Below, in pieces: positions 52,954-64,000 of a stretch of DNA of 64,000 nucleotides (position 1 is its first letter; the number at the start of each line of letters is the position of its first letter). The translations under genes and the position numbers were made by a program. Under the pieces are notes generated by a model. That model saw nothing but the letters and a program-made list of their open reading frames with translations. It was not told where the DNA came from and searched no databases. The DNA is from Hyphomonadaceae bacterium BL14 (GTDB lineage: Bacteria > Pseudomonadota > Alphaproteobacteria > Caulobacterales > Maricaulaceae): NCBI GenBank assembly GCA_027627705.1, contig CP091242.1, forward strand, positions 174,076 through 238,075. Direction: 5' to 3'.

Positions 52954-54120
52954 TCAGCGCTCCTTGGCCCGCCATGCCACGGCGAGATAGAACGCGGCGA
53001 ACAGTGCGAAGGCCAGCAGCAGGCCCCACGGGTTGAACGCGTCCATAGCCGCGCCCGCACTGACCGGTCCGGCAAGCGATCCCGCGCCATAGGCGAAGAT
53101 GAAGGCGGCGTTGGCGCTGGCAAGCTGTCCGGGCCGCACCCGCTCACCGATCAGGGCCAGGCCAACGGTGTAGAATGCGCTGGCGATGCCGACATAGAGG
53201 AAGATCATCGGATAGAGCGCCCACAGCCGTGCGCCGGCGATGGCAATCAGCAGTGCCAGCACAACCGCGGCGCCCGCGATCAGGCGCAGGGTGACCAGAC
53301 GGCCTGCCCGGTCGGCGAAGCGTCCGATAGGGATCTGCATGGCGATGGCCCCCAGCGCGCCGACTGCGACCAGCAGGCCCACCACCGTTTCGGTGAAGCC
53401 CAGGCGCTCGGCATAGACCGGCACAAGAGCAAAGATTCCGGTCTCCAGGGCACCAAACACAAAGCCCGCGAGGATCGCCACCGGTGCCAGCCGTCCGGCA
53501 TTCCACAATGCCAGCGGTCCGGAATCGGCCCGGTCTGGTGCCACCAGATCCGGTCCTTTCAGGAGCAGAATCGGCACGGTGCCCAGCAGGAAGATCGCCC
53601 CGCCGGCGATCCAGGGCGCGAAGCCTTGCGATCCCAGCACTGCCAGCAGGATGCCGCCTGACCCAAAGCCGCCCGACAGCACCGTGGCGTACACCGCGAG
53701 CAGGCCCGCCCGGCTTTCGGGCTTGGCCAGCTGGTTGATCCAGGTTTCGCTGGCCACGAAGATCACCGTCACCGCCAGGCCAATCACAAAGCGCAGCACA
53801 AACCAGATCGTGACATCAGGCAGGAACGGAAAAATCAGAATTCCCAAGCCGGTCAGGGCTGCGCAGGCGGCGATCGTCACACGCGGTGGTGTGCGCGCCA
53901 GCAGCGGCGGGATGAGCGGCGTGGCGACGATGGTGGAGATCGCAGCGGCAGCGGCGTTCAGGCCGACCACGGCCGCCGATCCGGTCATGGCCTCCAGATT
54001 GAGCGCCACCAGCGGCATCAACAGGCCAAATCCGCACCCCGCCATGGCCGCACACAATATGGCGGCGCACAGCGAACGCGTGCGCCCGAGCGCGGGATCA
54101 GTGAGAAATCGGATGGCCAT
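52954..54120 (-). CDS. MFS transporter, YcaD-like
   Basis: A 388-residue major facilitator superfamily transporter with about twelve helices and a short cytoplasmic N-terminus. The characteristic loop-2 region and motifs ([15 protein letters not shown] [23 protein letters not shown]) place it near the YcaD/TsgA group, whose substrates are mostly unknown. The start ATG at 54120 is 11 bp after the stop of the NUDIX-like gene and lacks a clear ribosome site; the open frame upstream is Arg/Gly-rich and is not a membrane start. It is the end of the topA-rnr block transcribed leftward. Confidence 0.85.
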   Translation of the reverse strand: MAIRFLTDPALGRTRSLCAAILCAAMAGCGFGLLMPLVALNLEAMTGSAAVVGLNAAAAAISTIVATPLIPPLLARTPPRVTIAACAALTGLGILIFPFLPDVTIWFVLRFVIGLAVTVIFVASETWINQLAKPESRAGLLAVYATVLSGGFGSGGILLAVLGSQGFAPWIAGGAIFLLGTVPILLLKGPDLVAPDRADSGPLALWNAGRLAPVAILAGFVFGALETGIFALVPVYAERLGFTETVVGLLVAVGALGAIAMQIPIGRFADRAGRLVTLRLIAGAAVVLALLIAIAGARLWALYPMIFLYVGIASAFYTVGLALIGERVRPGQLASANAAFIFAYGAGSLAGPVSAGAAMDAFNPWGLLLAFALFAAFYLAVAWRAKER

Positions 54121-54131
54121 GATGCTGGCGG

Positions 54132-54734
54132 CTATAGCGGCTGTTCCAGCCTGTGTCCTGCGCGAAATGTCACTTTCAGCGCCGGCGTCCCGGCGCCTTG
54201 CAGCGCCCGCAGAAGGAAGGGAGTCAAGGCGGGATCGTCCAGGCTGTGTTCGGCGGCCGCCGGGTCCAGCCAGACCAGACGCTCGCACCGGCCTCGCCGC
54301 TTGATTGAGTTGGATACAGCGCTCAACGGAGCGGTGAAGACGCGCACATGGCGCCGGTGCGGGGCGTCGACGGGATCAATCGCGCGGCCCAGATACACCA
54401 GTGCGCCGCGGTCCGGGACGAGCTGGTGGCGCGCGATGCGGCCCCAGCCACCCTCACGGGTGAGCTTGGCGTCAACGGGGCCCGGACGTGCGACCAATTG
54501 CCCGAGGCACTCGAACAAGGCGCGCAGGGATGCGTCTTGAAAGGCCGCCGTCCGGCTCTCCGGTGCCCCCAGAGCTGTTTGCGGCAGGGCAGGCGTGGTT
54601 ACGGGGCCAGCGCCATCGCCGCGCGCCGGCCGGACCATGGGCGTAACCAGACCCGTCTCATCACGCCCCAGCGCCAGGCGTCCGCTGTGAGGATCGATCA
54701 GCAATAGCGCAGCGGTATCGGCGGGCCGGCTCAT
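54132..54734 (-). CDS. Degenerate NUDIX-like protein (probable pseudoenzyme)
   Basis: A 200-residue protein whose layout follows the adjacent NUDIX enzyme: an opening strand ALLLIDPHSGRLALGRD, a helix LRALFECLGQLVARPG in place of the catalytic LRETAEETGLLLAQPG, and a matching later strand HRRHVRVFTAPLS. The catalytic REx2EE residues are replaced, so it is probably not an active pyrophosphatase. It overlaps the real NUDIX gene stop by ATGA, so the two are made together. Origin by tandem duplication is inferred from the aligned motifs, which are diverged. Confidence 0.6.
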   Translation of the reverse strand: MSRPADTAALLLIDPHSGRLALGRDETGLVTPMVRPARGDGAGPVTTPALPQTALGAPESRTAAFQDASLRALFECLGQLVARPGPVDAKLTREGGWGRIARHQLVPDRGALVYLGRAIDPVDAPHRRHVRVFTAPLSAVSNSIKRRGRCERLVWLDPAAAEHSLDDPALTPFLLRALQGAGTPALKVTFRAGHRLEQPL

Positions 54735-55423
54735 ATCTCGTCCACTCTTGGGCCCCTGGGGGTCACCCGGGCGCAGCGCACCGGCGCGTCGCGCCGCGCC
54801 ATACGCGCCTCCAGCTCGGACAGGACGAAGCGGGTGATGATCGGGATATCGAGATGGCGCGCGGCGTCGAGCTCCACCCAGCGCAAATCCTCCAGCTCGC
54901 CATTGCTGACCAGGCGGCTCTCGCCATGGATCTGATCGGCTTCGGCGTGGAAGAACCAGGCGTCAAAGCGGCGCGTGCGCCCTGGCGGCGTGATTGCGCG
55001 CGCCACCAGATCAAGGGCGGCCGCGTCCGGACGCACGCCGGCTGAGGCGAAGGCCTGCCAGGCCAGGCCCGGACGCTTGATGGCCCCTGGCTGGGCGAGG
55101 AGAAGCCCGGTTTCTTCGGCGGTTTCGCGCAGCGCGGCGGCGGCAGCGGCGCGCGCGCGCCGTTCGCTCAGCACCCGGGTGAGTACGGCGCGCACATCGT
55201 CGCGCGGCTCGCGCGCCAGCGGGGCATAACCATCCGCCCGGTCCACGCGGCCGCCCGGAAACACGTATTTCTGGGGCATGAAGACATGACCGCCGGAGCG
55301 CCGGCCCAGCAGGAGCTCGACCTCGCCGTTGGCACGCTTGCGCGTCAGGATCAGCGACGCTGCCAGACGGGGGCGTTGCTTGGCAGGCGTTGAAACGCGG
55401 TTATCAGCTTTTGCGTCGGCCAT
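54731..55423 (-). CDS. NUDIX hydrolase, NUDT19-like long-loop type
   Basis: A 230-residue NUDIX hydrolase with the box split by an insertion: FPGGRVDRADG, then about 25 residues later AALRETAEETGLLL with the catalytic REx2EE residues. This gap resembles the CoA/acyl-CoA diphosphatases of the NUDT19/NUDT8 group. Its start overlaps rnr by 20 bp at ATG 55423 (an ATG-like codon at 55459 is an alternative). Its stop overlaps the degenerate partner (ATGA). Likely a cytoplasmic nucleotide or CoA-derivative pyrophosphatase. Confidence 0.82.
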   Translation of the reverse strand: MADAKADNRVSTPAKQRPRLAASLILTRKRANGEVELLLGRRSGGHVFMPQKYVFPGGRVDRADGYAPLAREPRDDVRAVLTRVLSERRARAAAAAALRETAEETGLLLAQPGAIKRPGLAWQAFASAGVRPDAAALDLVARAITPPGRTRRFDAWFFHAEADQIHGESRLVSNGELEDLRWVELDAARHLDIPIITRFVLSELEARMARRDAPVRCARVTPRGPRVDEI

Positions 55424-57664
55424 GGGCTTTGTTCGGGCGGCCGCCCGGGCGGCGTTCAAAGCCTTTGCGGCCAGAACGTGCGGATGAGCGGCCCCGATTC
55501 GGATCTCCAGCTTCAGGAGGCGTCAGCATGGCGAATATCAGCCCGCCCGTCACGGGCGTGGCCTCTACCAGACGCACCTTGACGCGCATGCCAAGCCGGA
55601 AGCGCGCGCCCGTGCGCTGGCCCACCAGGGCGTGCGCGCCTTCGTCATGGGCGAAATACTCGTCGCCCAGCTGAGAGATGGGGCATAGTCCATCGGCACC
55701 GGTTTCATCCAGCCGCACAAACAGGCCGAACCGCGTGACGCCGGTGATGCGGCCGTCGAAATCTCCGCCGGTGCGCGACGACAGCCAACCGGCGATGTAG
55801 CGGTCCACGGCATCGCGCTCTGCGGCCATGGCACGGCGCTCATTGAAGGTGGTTTCCTCGGCGATGGCCTCCAGCTGGCTGCGCTCTTCATCGCTCTGCC
55901 CGTCTTCGCCCAGCTTCCAGGCGCGGATCAGCGCGCGATGGATTGTCAGGTCGGCATAGCGCCGGATCGGCGAGGTGAAGTGGGAGTAGCGCTCCAGATT
56001 GAGCCCGAAATGGCCGATATTGTTGGTGTCATAGACCGCCTGGGACTGGCTGCGCAGAACCACCTCATTGACGGTCTCGTAATGCTCGCCGCCTTCAGCC
56101 GCCTTGAGCACCACATTGAAGCGCGCAGGCGTAACCCGGTCGCCGCGCGCCCATTTCAGGCCCACCTGGGGCAGGAACTCGGCGAGGTTTTCCAGCTTCT
56201 GAGAGCCCGGCTCATCGTGAACGCGGTAAATCTGCGCGGTGCGCTTTTCTTCCAGCGCTTCGGCCGCGGCCACATTGGCCTGGATCATCATCTCTTCGAT
56301 CAGCTTGTGGGCGTCGAATCGGGCGCGCAGTTTCACGCCCAGAACCGCTCCGTCCTCGCCGATGACAATCTTGCGCTCGGGGGCGTCAATCTCCAGCGGT
56401 TCGCGCCGCGTGCGCGCACGTTTCAGTGCCTCATAGGCACCCCAAAGGGGTTTGAGCACGCCGTCCAGCAGAGTCTCGGCCTTGCCCTTGCCGCGGCCGT
56501 CAATGGCGTCCTGCGCGTCCTCATAGGACAGGCTGGCGGCAGAGCGCATCCAGCCGCGGATGAAGGCATGGCCGCGCTTGTGGCCGTCCCGGTCAAACAC
56601 CATGCGTACGGCCAGGCAAGGCCGCTCCTCGCCCTCTTTCAGAGAACACAAATCGTTGGACAGTCGCTCGGGCAGCATGGGCGCGACCCGGTCGGGCAGG
56701 TAGACCGAGACGCCGCGATTGCGTGCGCCCTTGTCCAGTGGCGACCCGGCGCGGACGTAGGCGGCCACATCGGCGATCGCGACCATCACCACCCAGCCGC
56801 CGCCATTCTTCGGATCGTCATCGGGTGCCGCCCAGACCGCATCGTCATGGTCGCGCGCATCGTGGGGGTCGATTGTGATCAGCGGAATGTCGCGCAGATC
56901 GGTGCGCTTGCCCATGGCTGCCGGGCGGATCGCCTCGGCCTCTTTGAGCTCGGCGTCGGAAAACCCTTCAGGCACGCCATGCTCGGCCATGGCGATGATG
57001 GAGCCGGCGCGCGGGCTGTCGGCGCGCCCGATCACCTCTTCGATGACAGCGGTCTTCAGTCCATGGCGGCGCTCAGATTCCACGCGCACGCTGACCAGAT
57101 CGCCGTCGGTTGCCTTGTGAGCCTCGCCGCGGGCCGGAATCAGCTCATGACGCGCGCGCTTGTCCACCGGGATCAGGCGCGCTTCGCCGGGACCAGAGAG
57201 GCGCAGCACGCACAGTATCCGTTCGGAGGCCTGTCCCAGAACACGCATAACCTGCGCGTCATAGCCGCCTTCATCATCGGGGATCAGCTTGGCGAGTACC
57301 CGGTCGCCGACCCCGGCGGGCTGCGTCCGGCCGGACTTGCGTTCAGGTGCCAGGCGAATGACAGGGCCTTGCAGCTCGGCTTTCACGGGCCGGCACAGGA
57401 ATTCGCCATCCACATCCCGGTCGTACACTTCCAATACGCTCACCGGCGGCAATCCGCCGGCGATATCGTAGGCTTTCGCCCCGGTCTTACGGATCGCCCC
57501 TTCGGCTTCCAGGGCACGCAAGGCGTCCTTGAGCCCGATCCTCTGATCGCCGGAAATCCCCAGTGCCCGGGCCAGCTCCCGCTTGGTGAAGCGGCCTTCG
57601 CCCAGCTTGATCGCCTCGATCAGGCCCTTGCGGGTGAACCCGTGTGCTTCATAGGGGTCGCGGC

Positions 57665-57668
<4 letters not shown>
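55404..57668 (-). CDS. rnr: Ribonuclease R
   Basis: A 754-residue 3'-5' exoribonuclease that degrades structured RNA. It has an N-terminal winged-helix region, cold-shock-like domains, an RNB catalytic core with ITIDPHDARDHDDAVW (metal-binding Asp residues) and a C-terminal S1 domain (GRITGVTRFGLFVRLDETGADG) followed by a basic tail ending RPNKAHGRRKS. The start is TTG, overlapping the topA stop as TTGA, with AAGGA seven bases upstream; no ATG gives a complete N-terminus. Confidence 0.96.
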
Positions 57669-60310
<2,642 letters not shown>

Positions 60311-60427
60311 GGGTTCTGAGCGACTCACAACGGCGCGGGATCGGTGCGCGGATCATCCGGCGCAGCGGCGGCGGAAAGTGGGTGAAGGCCTGCATGGAGT
60401 CAACAAGAGCGCGCTGACCACGCCAGC

Positions 60428-60452
60428 TTGCATTTAGTAGTAGTATATGCAA
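60428..60452. promoter_or_regulatory. Dyad TTGCAT-N13-ATGCAA between topA and a small gene
   Basis: A 6-bp perfect inverted repeat in the AT-rich divergent region between topA and the 60496 gene, with three TAG/AGT repeats in the spacer. It could be an operator for either gene. Confidence 0.35.
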
Positions 60453-60495
60453 ATAGTGCGCCTAGGGGTTGTTTTCTCGATATGGCGCAGCTGGC

Positions 60496-60762
60496 ATGTC
60501 CGATGATTCCGAAGCCTTTCCAGATAGCTACTCGCTCCTGACCGAGCCTGCGCCAGCAGATGAAGCGGCTGGGTATCTGATCGAGATGCTCAACTCTATG
60601 GCTGCGTTTGCACATAAGAGCAACCTAAGCAATAGCTCGGTCTTCCTCAATGCCGCCGCCATACTGGTCTGGCAGGAGTGCCGCCTGCGCACAGACGGAC
60701 CGCCGGAATTTCGCGAAGGGGTGGATATTGCCTGGCCCGAGGGCTTTGCGCCGCGCGAGTAA
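60496..60762 (+). CDS. Small hypothetical protein
   Basis: An 88-residue acidic protein without signal peptide or membrane helix, starting MSDDSEAFPDSYSLL. A central helix-like stretch (LIEMLNSMAAFAHK) suggests a small helical fold. I do not recognise a family. It lies in a lower-GC patch and overlaps no other gene, ending 7 bp from the convergent TonB receptor stop. It could be a recent or acquired gene; the start has a poor ribosome site, so confidence is limited. Confidence 0.5.
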   Translation: MSDDSEAFPDSYSLLTEPAPADEAAGYLIEMLNSMAAFAHKSNLSNSSVFLNAAAILVWQECRLRTDGPPEFREGVDIAWPEGFAPRE

Positions 60763-60769
60763 GGTCAGC

Positions 60770-62929
60770 TCAAAATGTCCAGGCCAGTCCAATGGTCACA
60801 GCGCGGCCTGGAAAGCTCAGCTCACGCGTTTGCGTGAAGCCGGGCTGTGGCGACAGGGCGCGCGCATTGCTCTGATTGAGCACATTGGTCAGGGCGATGA
60901 AGCCGATGGGTTTGACGTCGCCCGGCACAAAGCGCGCGAGGCTGACGACATTGACGTCAAGGCTGTGATAAGCACCCAGGCGCTCACTATTGAATGGTCC
61001 GAAGACGGGCCGGTCGAATCCCGGCACCAGTACAGACGGCTCGGCACCAGCATAGTTTGTGACCGGGACGCCAGAGCGCGCAGTATACGACAGATTGAAA
61101 AGACGGGTGGCGGTCAGGGCGTAGGACACGCTGGCGCGGGCAATGATCGGCAAATCGCTGCCGCCGGTGACTTGCCCCTGGGGGGTGTCGATGCGCTGGC
61201 GCAAATGGGTGAGGGCGAGGCTGATATCCAGGTTGGACGTGAGCTCTGCCGTCATCGACGCTTCCCCACCGGCAGACCGCACGCGTGATGACCCGTCCGT
61301 TTCGGTTTCGCTGGCGAATACTGCCAGTGATGCCGTGCCGAAGGACAGGCGGCGGGTGACGTCGAGCGCGGCTTGATCGGTACGCGCCTGACGAATGGGT
61401 CCGTCAGCGGCGAGCCGGGGAATGTCCGTGCCATAATAGCGCCCACCAGCCAGCGTGATGCGATTGCGACCGCCGTCCGGCGTCAGGCTGAGCCCGGCCT
61501 GATACCCTGTCCCGCCATCGCCGCTGACCGGTTGGCGCAGGCCGGCGAAAGTGCTGGCCACGTCACCCAGTCGCCGGGTGGCGTAGATGTAGATGTGCGC
61601 CCCTGTGGCGCTCTCGCGGCGATCAATCGGAGCGGACGGGGCTGCCGGATCGAAAACCAGCGGATCGGCCGGGCCGTCGCCATCCGAAACCAGACGCACG
61701 GATTCCAGGTCCGCTCCGAAGCGCAGTTCGAGATCCGGCGATGGCGACCCGGCGGCGTCCAGCGCCGCGAACAGATAGCGATTGCTGCTGTCAGTCGCGA
61801 GATTGCCGAAGCGCTCGCGCGTGCGTGACCCGGTCGCTGCGCCGTCAAGCTTCACCCTCCAGGTGCCAAAGACCCGTTCGGCTGAAGCGAGCGCATAGGC
61901 CCGCTGGCGCCGATTGGCGAACACGTCCTCATATCCAAACAGATTGATAGGATAAGCCCCGTCCTCGGCATCAATCTGCAACAGGCCCTGCGCCGAGACC
62001 CGGTCGGCCGCACCGGACTGGACGAACAGGCCCACGCTCTGGCTGCGGAAATGGTCGAGCGTTTGGGACAGGCCGGGATTGAGAGCCTGGGCGGGGGCCA
62101 GATCGGTGACGGTGGCGAAACCCTGCACGAATCGCGACGGACTGGACCCCGCGCGGGTGAGCGCGCCGCTGACCCCGGCGGTGGAGGCGAAGGCAAACGC
62201 GCCATCGCGGGCGATTGTGTCCGGCAGCAGGCGCAAGGCCCCTCCTGTGCTGCCCGCCAGAAAGCTGGGAGGGTTGGAGGGATGTATTTCCACCTCCGCC
62301 ACGAGGCTCGGGCTGAGGACGGAACCGGAGCGGGTGATCAGATCGATCCCTGAGCCGCGCGCGGTTTCGTAGAGAGGAATGTCATTGAAATAGACACGGT
62401 TGGCGGAGGGCCGGATGCCGCGCAGCGATAGTTCGGCGGACCCTTCAGTATTGGTGGAGAAGGCGAACGCATCCACCGCCAGTACAGGATCAGCGCGCGA
62501 TGCGGCACCGGTCAGAATGCTCAGCCGGTCCAGCGTGCGCGGTGCAAAGGCGCGCGAAATGCGCCGGCCGGTAACCACTACCCGGTCCACAGCCGCAGCG
62601 GACGCGGGGCGCATCGCGACCACCAGGGCGCTGGCACGCAACTCCGCCATGGTGATAGATCGGTCGGGCAGGCCTGGTGCGCGAACGATCACGCGCGCTT
62701 CGGGATCGGCCAGTTCTTCCCCGCGCAGGGTGAACCGGCCGTCCGAGCCTGCCAGGCCGACGCGACGGCCACTCTGGCTGATGACCTCCACTTCCGCAAA
62801 AGCGGCGGGGCGTCCGTCGGTCAGGATGATCTCGGCATGCGGTTCTGCGCCCGTTTCTGGCTGGATGACCGCCGCCGCAGGTGCTGTGAGCACGGCAGCC
62901 AGCGCCAGGGACCATGTCAGGGCGCGCAT
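60770..62929 (-). CDS. TonB-dependent receptor with N-terminal carboxypeptidase-regulatory-like domain
   Basis: A 719-residue outer-membrane receptor. A signal peptide (MRALTWSLALAAVLTAPAAA) is followed by a beta-sandwich domain (about residues 30-100, VEVISQSGRRVGLAGSDGRF) of the carboxypeptidase-regulatory type, a plug (LSLRGIRPSANRVYFNDIPL) and a barrel that ends GLAWTF with terminal Phe. The extra domain is typical of SusC-like or peptide-type receptors. The frame is open upstream through the next gene but the signal peptide fixes the start at 62929. It follows the TPR-like lipoprotein gene by 10 bp, probably one operon. Confidence 0.92.
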   Translation of the reverse strand: MRALTWSLALAAVLTAPAAAVIQPETGAEPHAEIILTDGRPAAFAEVEVISQSGRRVGLAGSDGRFTLRGEELADPEARVIVRAPGLPDRSITMAELRASALVVAMRPASAAAVDRVVVTGRRISRAFAPRTLDRLSILTGAASRADPVLAVDAFAFSTNTEGSAELSLRGIRPSANRVYFNDIPLYETARGSGIDLITRSGSVLSPSLVAEVEIHPSNPPSFLAGSTGGALRLLPDTIARDGAFAFASTAGVSGALTRAGSSPSRFVQGFATVTDLAPAQALNPGLSQTLDHFRSQSVGLFVQSGAADRVSAQGLLQIDAEDGAYPINLFGYEDVFANRRQRAYALASAERVFGTWRVKLDGAATGSRTRERFGNLATDSSNRYLFAALDAAGSPSPDLELRFGADLESVRLVSDGDGPADPLVFDPAAPSAPIDRRESATGAHIYIYATRRLGDVASTFAGLRQPVSGDGGTGYQAGLSLTPDGGRNRITLAGGRYYGTDIPRLAADGPIRQARTDQAALDVTRRLSFGTASLAVFASETETDGSSRVRSAGGEASMTAELTSNLDISLALTHLRQRIDTPQGQVTGGSDLPIIARASVSYALTATRLFNLSYTARSGVPVTNYAGAEPSVLVPGFDRPVFGPFNSERLGAYHSLDVNVVSLARFVPGDVKPIGFIALTNVLNQSNARALSPQPGFTQTRELSFPGRAVTIGLAWTF

Positions 62930-62939
62930 GACGCGCCGA

Positions 62940-63755
62940 TCAGAAGCGCCCGGCGAGCGCTGCAAGCTCAGCACTGTCCGGGAAGCGGGCCCGCGCCGTC
63001 TCGTAGACCGCCTGCGCCTCGTCAGCCCGGTCCGTGTCGAGCAGAATGTCCACCAGCAGTGCATGCGCGAGGTCGTGACCCCAGGTCGGTGCCAGCGGGC
63101 GCGCCGCCTCTTCGGGGGCAGCCACGGCACGGCGCAGATAGGCCTCGGCGCGCTGGCGCCCGCCGAACTCGGGCGGCGTATTCCAGTCTGACAGCGCGTT
63201 GGCGTACAGGCCACGTACATTGTCCGGATCCAGCGCCAGCGCCTGGGCCAGGCTCGCATTCACATCCCCGATGGCGATCATGATCTCCTGGCGCGGCACG
63301 AATTGCAGATTGAGCCCGGCCGCCATGGCGTGCAGCGCATAGGCCTCGCTGTCGCGCGGCGTGATCTGGTCCAGCAGTGTCATGGCGCGCTGCAGCGGTG
63401 CTTGCGGATCCTCCACCCGGCCCGCGCGCTGGCGCTCGATGGAGAGCTGATAGAGCGCGTAGGCGAGCCAGTAGTCGCGATAATACGCCAGCGCCTCGGC
63501 ATTCCCCGGCTCGACCGCTTCCAGTGCTGAGGTCTGGTCTTCAAGCGCGCCTGCCCGGGCGTCCGGGGCCGACGCGAGTGCGGCGGTGATCCGGTCCTGA
63601 ATCCCGGCCAGCGCTCCGGGATCAGTAGATTCGAAGGCCGACGCGGCGGACGCGACGGGCGTTCTGGCTGGTCCGGCCTCGCCATTGCAGGCGGCAATGA
63701 ACACGGCCGCTGCAGCAGCAGAGATCAGTCGGGGCAGGGCGTTGATCTGAACCAT
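62940..63755 (-). CDS. TPR-like lipoprotein
   Basis: A 271-residue lipoprotein (signal ending FIAAC) with helical repeats resembling tetratricopeptides: about residues 75-115, ALAYYRDYWLAYALYQLSIER, and around SLAQALALDPDNVRGLYANA with the TPR-like spacing. It is made of helix pairs and likely forms a scaffold at a membrane; no catalytic residues are seen. GGAGGT five bases before the ATG at 63755 decides the start over one at 63767. It lies between an ABC-type permease and a TonB receptor on the same strand, hinting at one transport system. Confidence 0.75.
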   Translation of the reverse strand: MVQINALPRLISAAAAAVFIAACNGEAGPARTPVASAASAFESTDPGALAGIQDRITAALASAPDARAGALEDQTSALEAVEPGNAEALAYYRDYWLAYALYQLSIERQRAGRVEDPQAPLQRAMTLLDQITPRDSEAYALHAMAAGLNLQFVPRQEIMIAIGDVNASLAQALALDPDNVRGLYANALSDWNTPPEFGGRQRAEAYLRRAVAAPEEAARPLAPTWGHDLAHALLVDILLDTDRADEAQAVYETARARFPDSAELAALAGRF

Positions 63756-63770
63756 AGGGACCTCCATGGG

Positions 63771-64000
63771 CTAGGCCGCCCGGGCGAAGCGCACGCGCGA
63801 CAGGATAAACAGAGCAGCGGACACGGACAGAACGGCCCAGATTGCGGCGGGCAGGAGCGCAGAGGCGTCGCCACGCATGATCTGGAGCACAGGCTTGAGG
63901 GGAAAGGCGTAGCCGACCGCGTCCAGCCAGGCGCCGCGCGCGCTCAGTACAAAATAGGCGTCGGACAGGAACATGCCGAGGAAATAATAGGCACTGATCA
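63771..64000 (-). CDS. ABC transporter permease, C-terminal end (partial)
   Basis: The last 76 residues or so of a membrane protein cut by the window edge. The frame reads into ISAYYFLG at the edge, and the visible part has a helix near the edge (SAYYFLGMFLSDAYFVLS) and a final helix (LLPAAIWAVLSVSAALFILS) with a short basic end. The form suits an ABC-2 type permease; the family is a guess. The stop is 15 bp before the lipoprotein start, so it leads that likely operon. Confidence 0.5.
   Translation of the reverse strand, partial: ISAYYFLGMFLSDAYFVLSARGAWLDAVGYAFPLKPVLQIMRGDASALLPAAIWAVLSVSAALFILSRVRFARAA

Noticed and set aside
60770..63259. Receptor reading frame extended upstream through the TPR lipoprotein gene
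   Set aside because: The signal peptide at 62929 marks the true start, and the extension is out of frame with the lipoprotein, which has its own signal peptide and strong ribosome site.

Overview
The window is gene-dense, high-GC bacterial chromosome with about 55 protein genes, one tRNA gene, and no insertion sequence, prophage, rRNA or CRISPR array. It looks like an alphaproteobacterium of the prosthecate Caulobacterales/Maricaulales/Hyphomonadaceae type. The evidence is a divK-pleD pair followed by rpmG and a topA-rnr block, a tRNA-His with A73 and no encoded G-1 (a known alphaproteobacterial oddity), a DUF3126 gene, TonB-dependent receptors and many lipoprotein or periplasmic peptidases. 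Genus cannot be fixed from the sequence alone.

Layout. 1-9 kb: M3 dipeptidase lipoprotein, free-Met-sulfoxide reductase, a transporter plus amidohydrolase pair, an M28 peptidase, an unknown six-helix membrane protein and a nitroreductase separated by a strong palindrome. 9-16.2 kb: TetR regulator and RND efflux adaptor/pump, then NUDIX, cysE and DUF3126. 16.2-22.2 kb: exonuclease-fold protein with a signal peptide, phoH with an attenuator-like leader, gamma carbonic anhydrase, amine oxidase, membrane-anchored nitrilase-fold protein and baeRF protein. 22.3-33.8 kb: large TonB receptor divergent from a serine beta-lactamase-fold lipoprotein, LysR, tgt, acyl-CoA carboxylase beta, haem globin chemoreceptor and xseA. 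33.9-34.8 kb: a low-GC island holding a two-gene HEPN module, the best candidate here for an undescribed system. 34.9-47.6 kb: purD, a ClpP paralogue, cinA-like, sfsA, thioesterase, second M28 peptidase, map, beta/gamma-crystallin protein, ggt, AsmA and M48 peptidase. 47.6-60.3 kb: tRNA-His, an unknown gene, ROK kinase-dinB, divK-pleD, rpmG, MFS, two NUDIX relatives, rnr and topA. 60.4-64 kb: a small unknown gene and a TonB receptor/lipoprotein/ABC-permease cluster cut by the window end.

Working together. divK-pleD form the cell-cycle and cyclic-di-GMP module. The minus-strand block topA-rnr-NUDIX-NUDIX-like-MFS is coupled by overlapping start/stop codons (TTGA, 20 bp, ATGA). ROK kinase and dinB overlap by ATGA, as do the RND adaptor and pump. 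The BASS-family transporter and amidohydrolase are 9 bp apart and probably import and hydrolyse one substrate. Secreted M3, M28, M48 and GGT enzymes plus two TonB receptors suggest a marine-type heterotroph feeding on peptides and oligomers.

Starts were adjusted where a Shine-Dalgarno, signal peptide or overlap argued for it. No gene-free stretch exceeds 300 bases; the longest (299 bases, 25679-25977) holds two palindromes.
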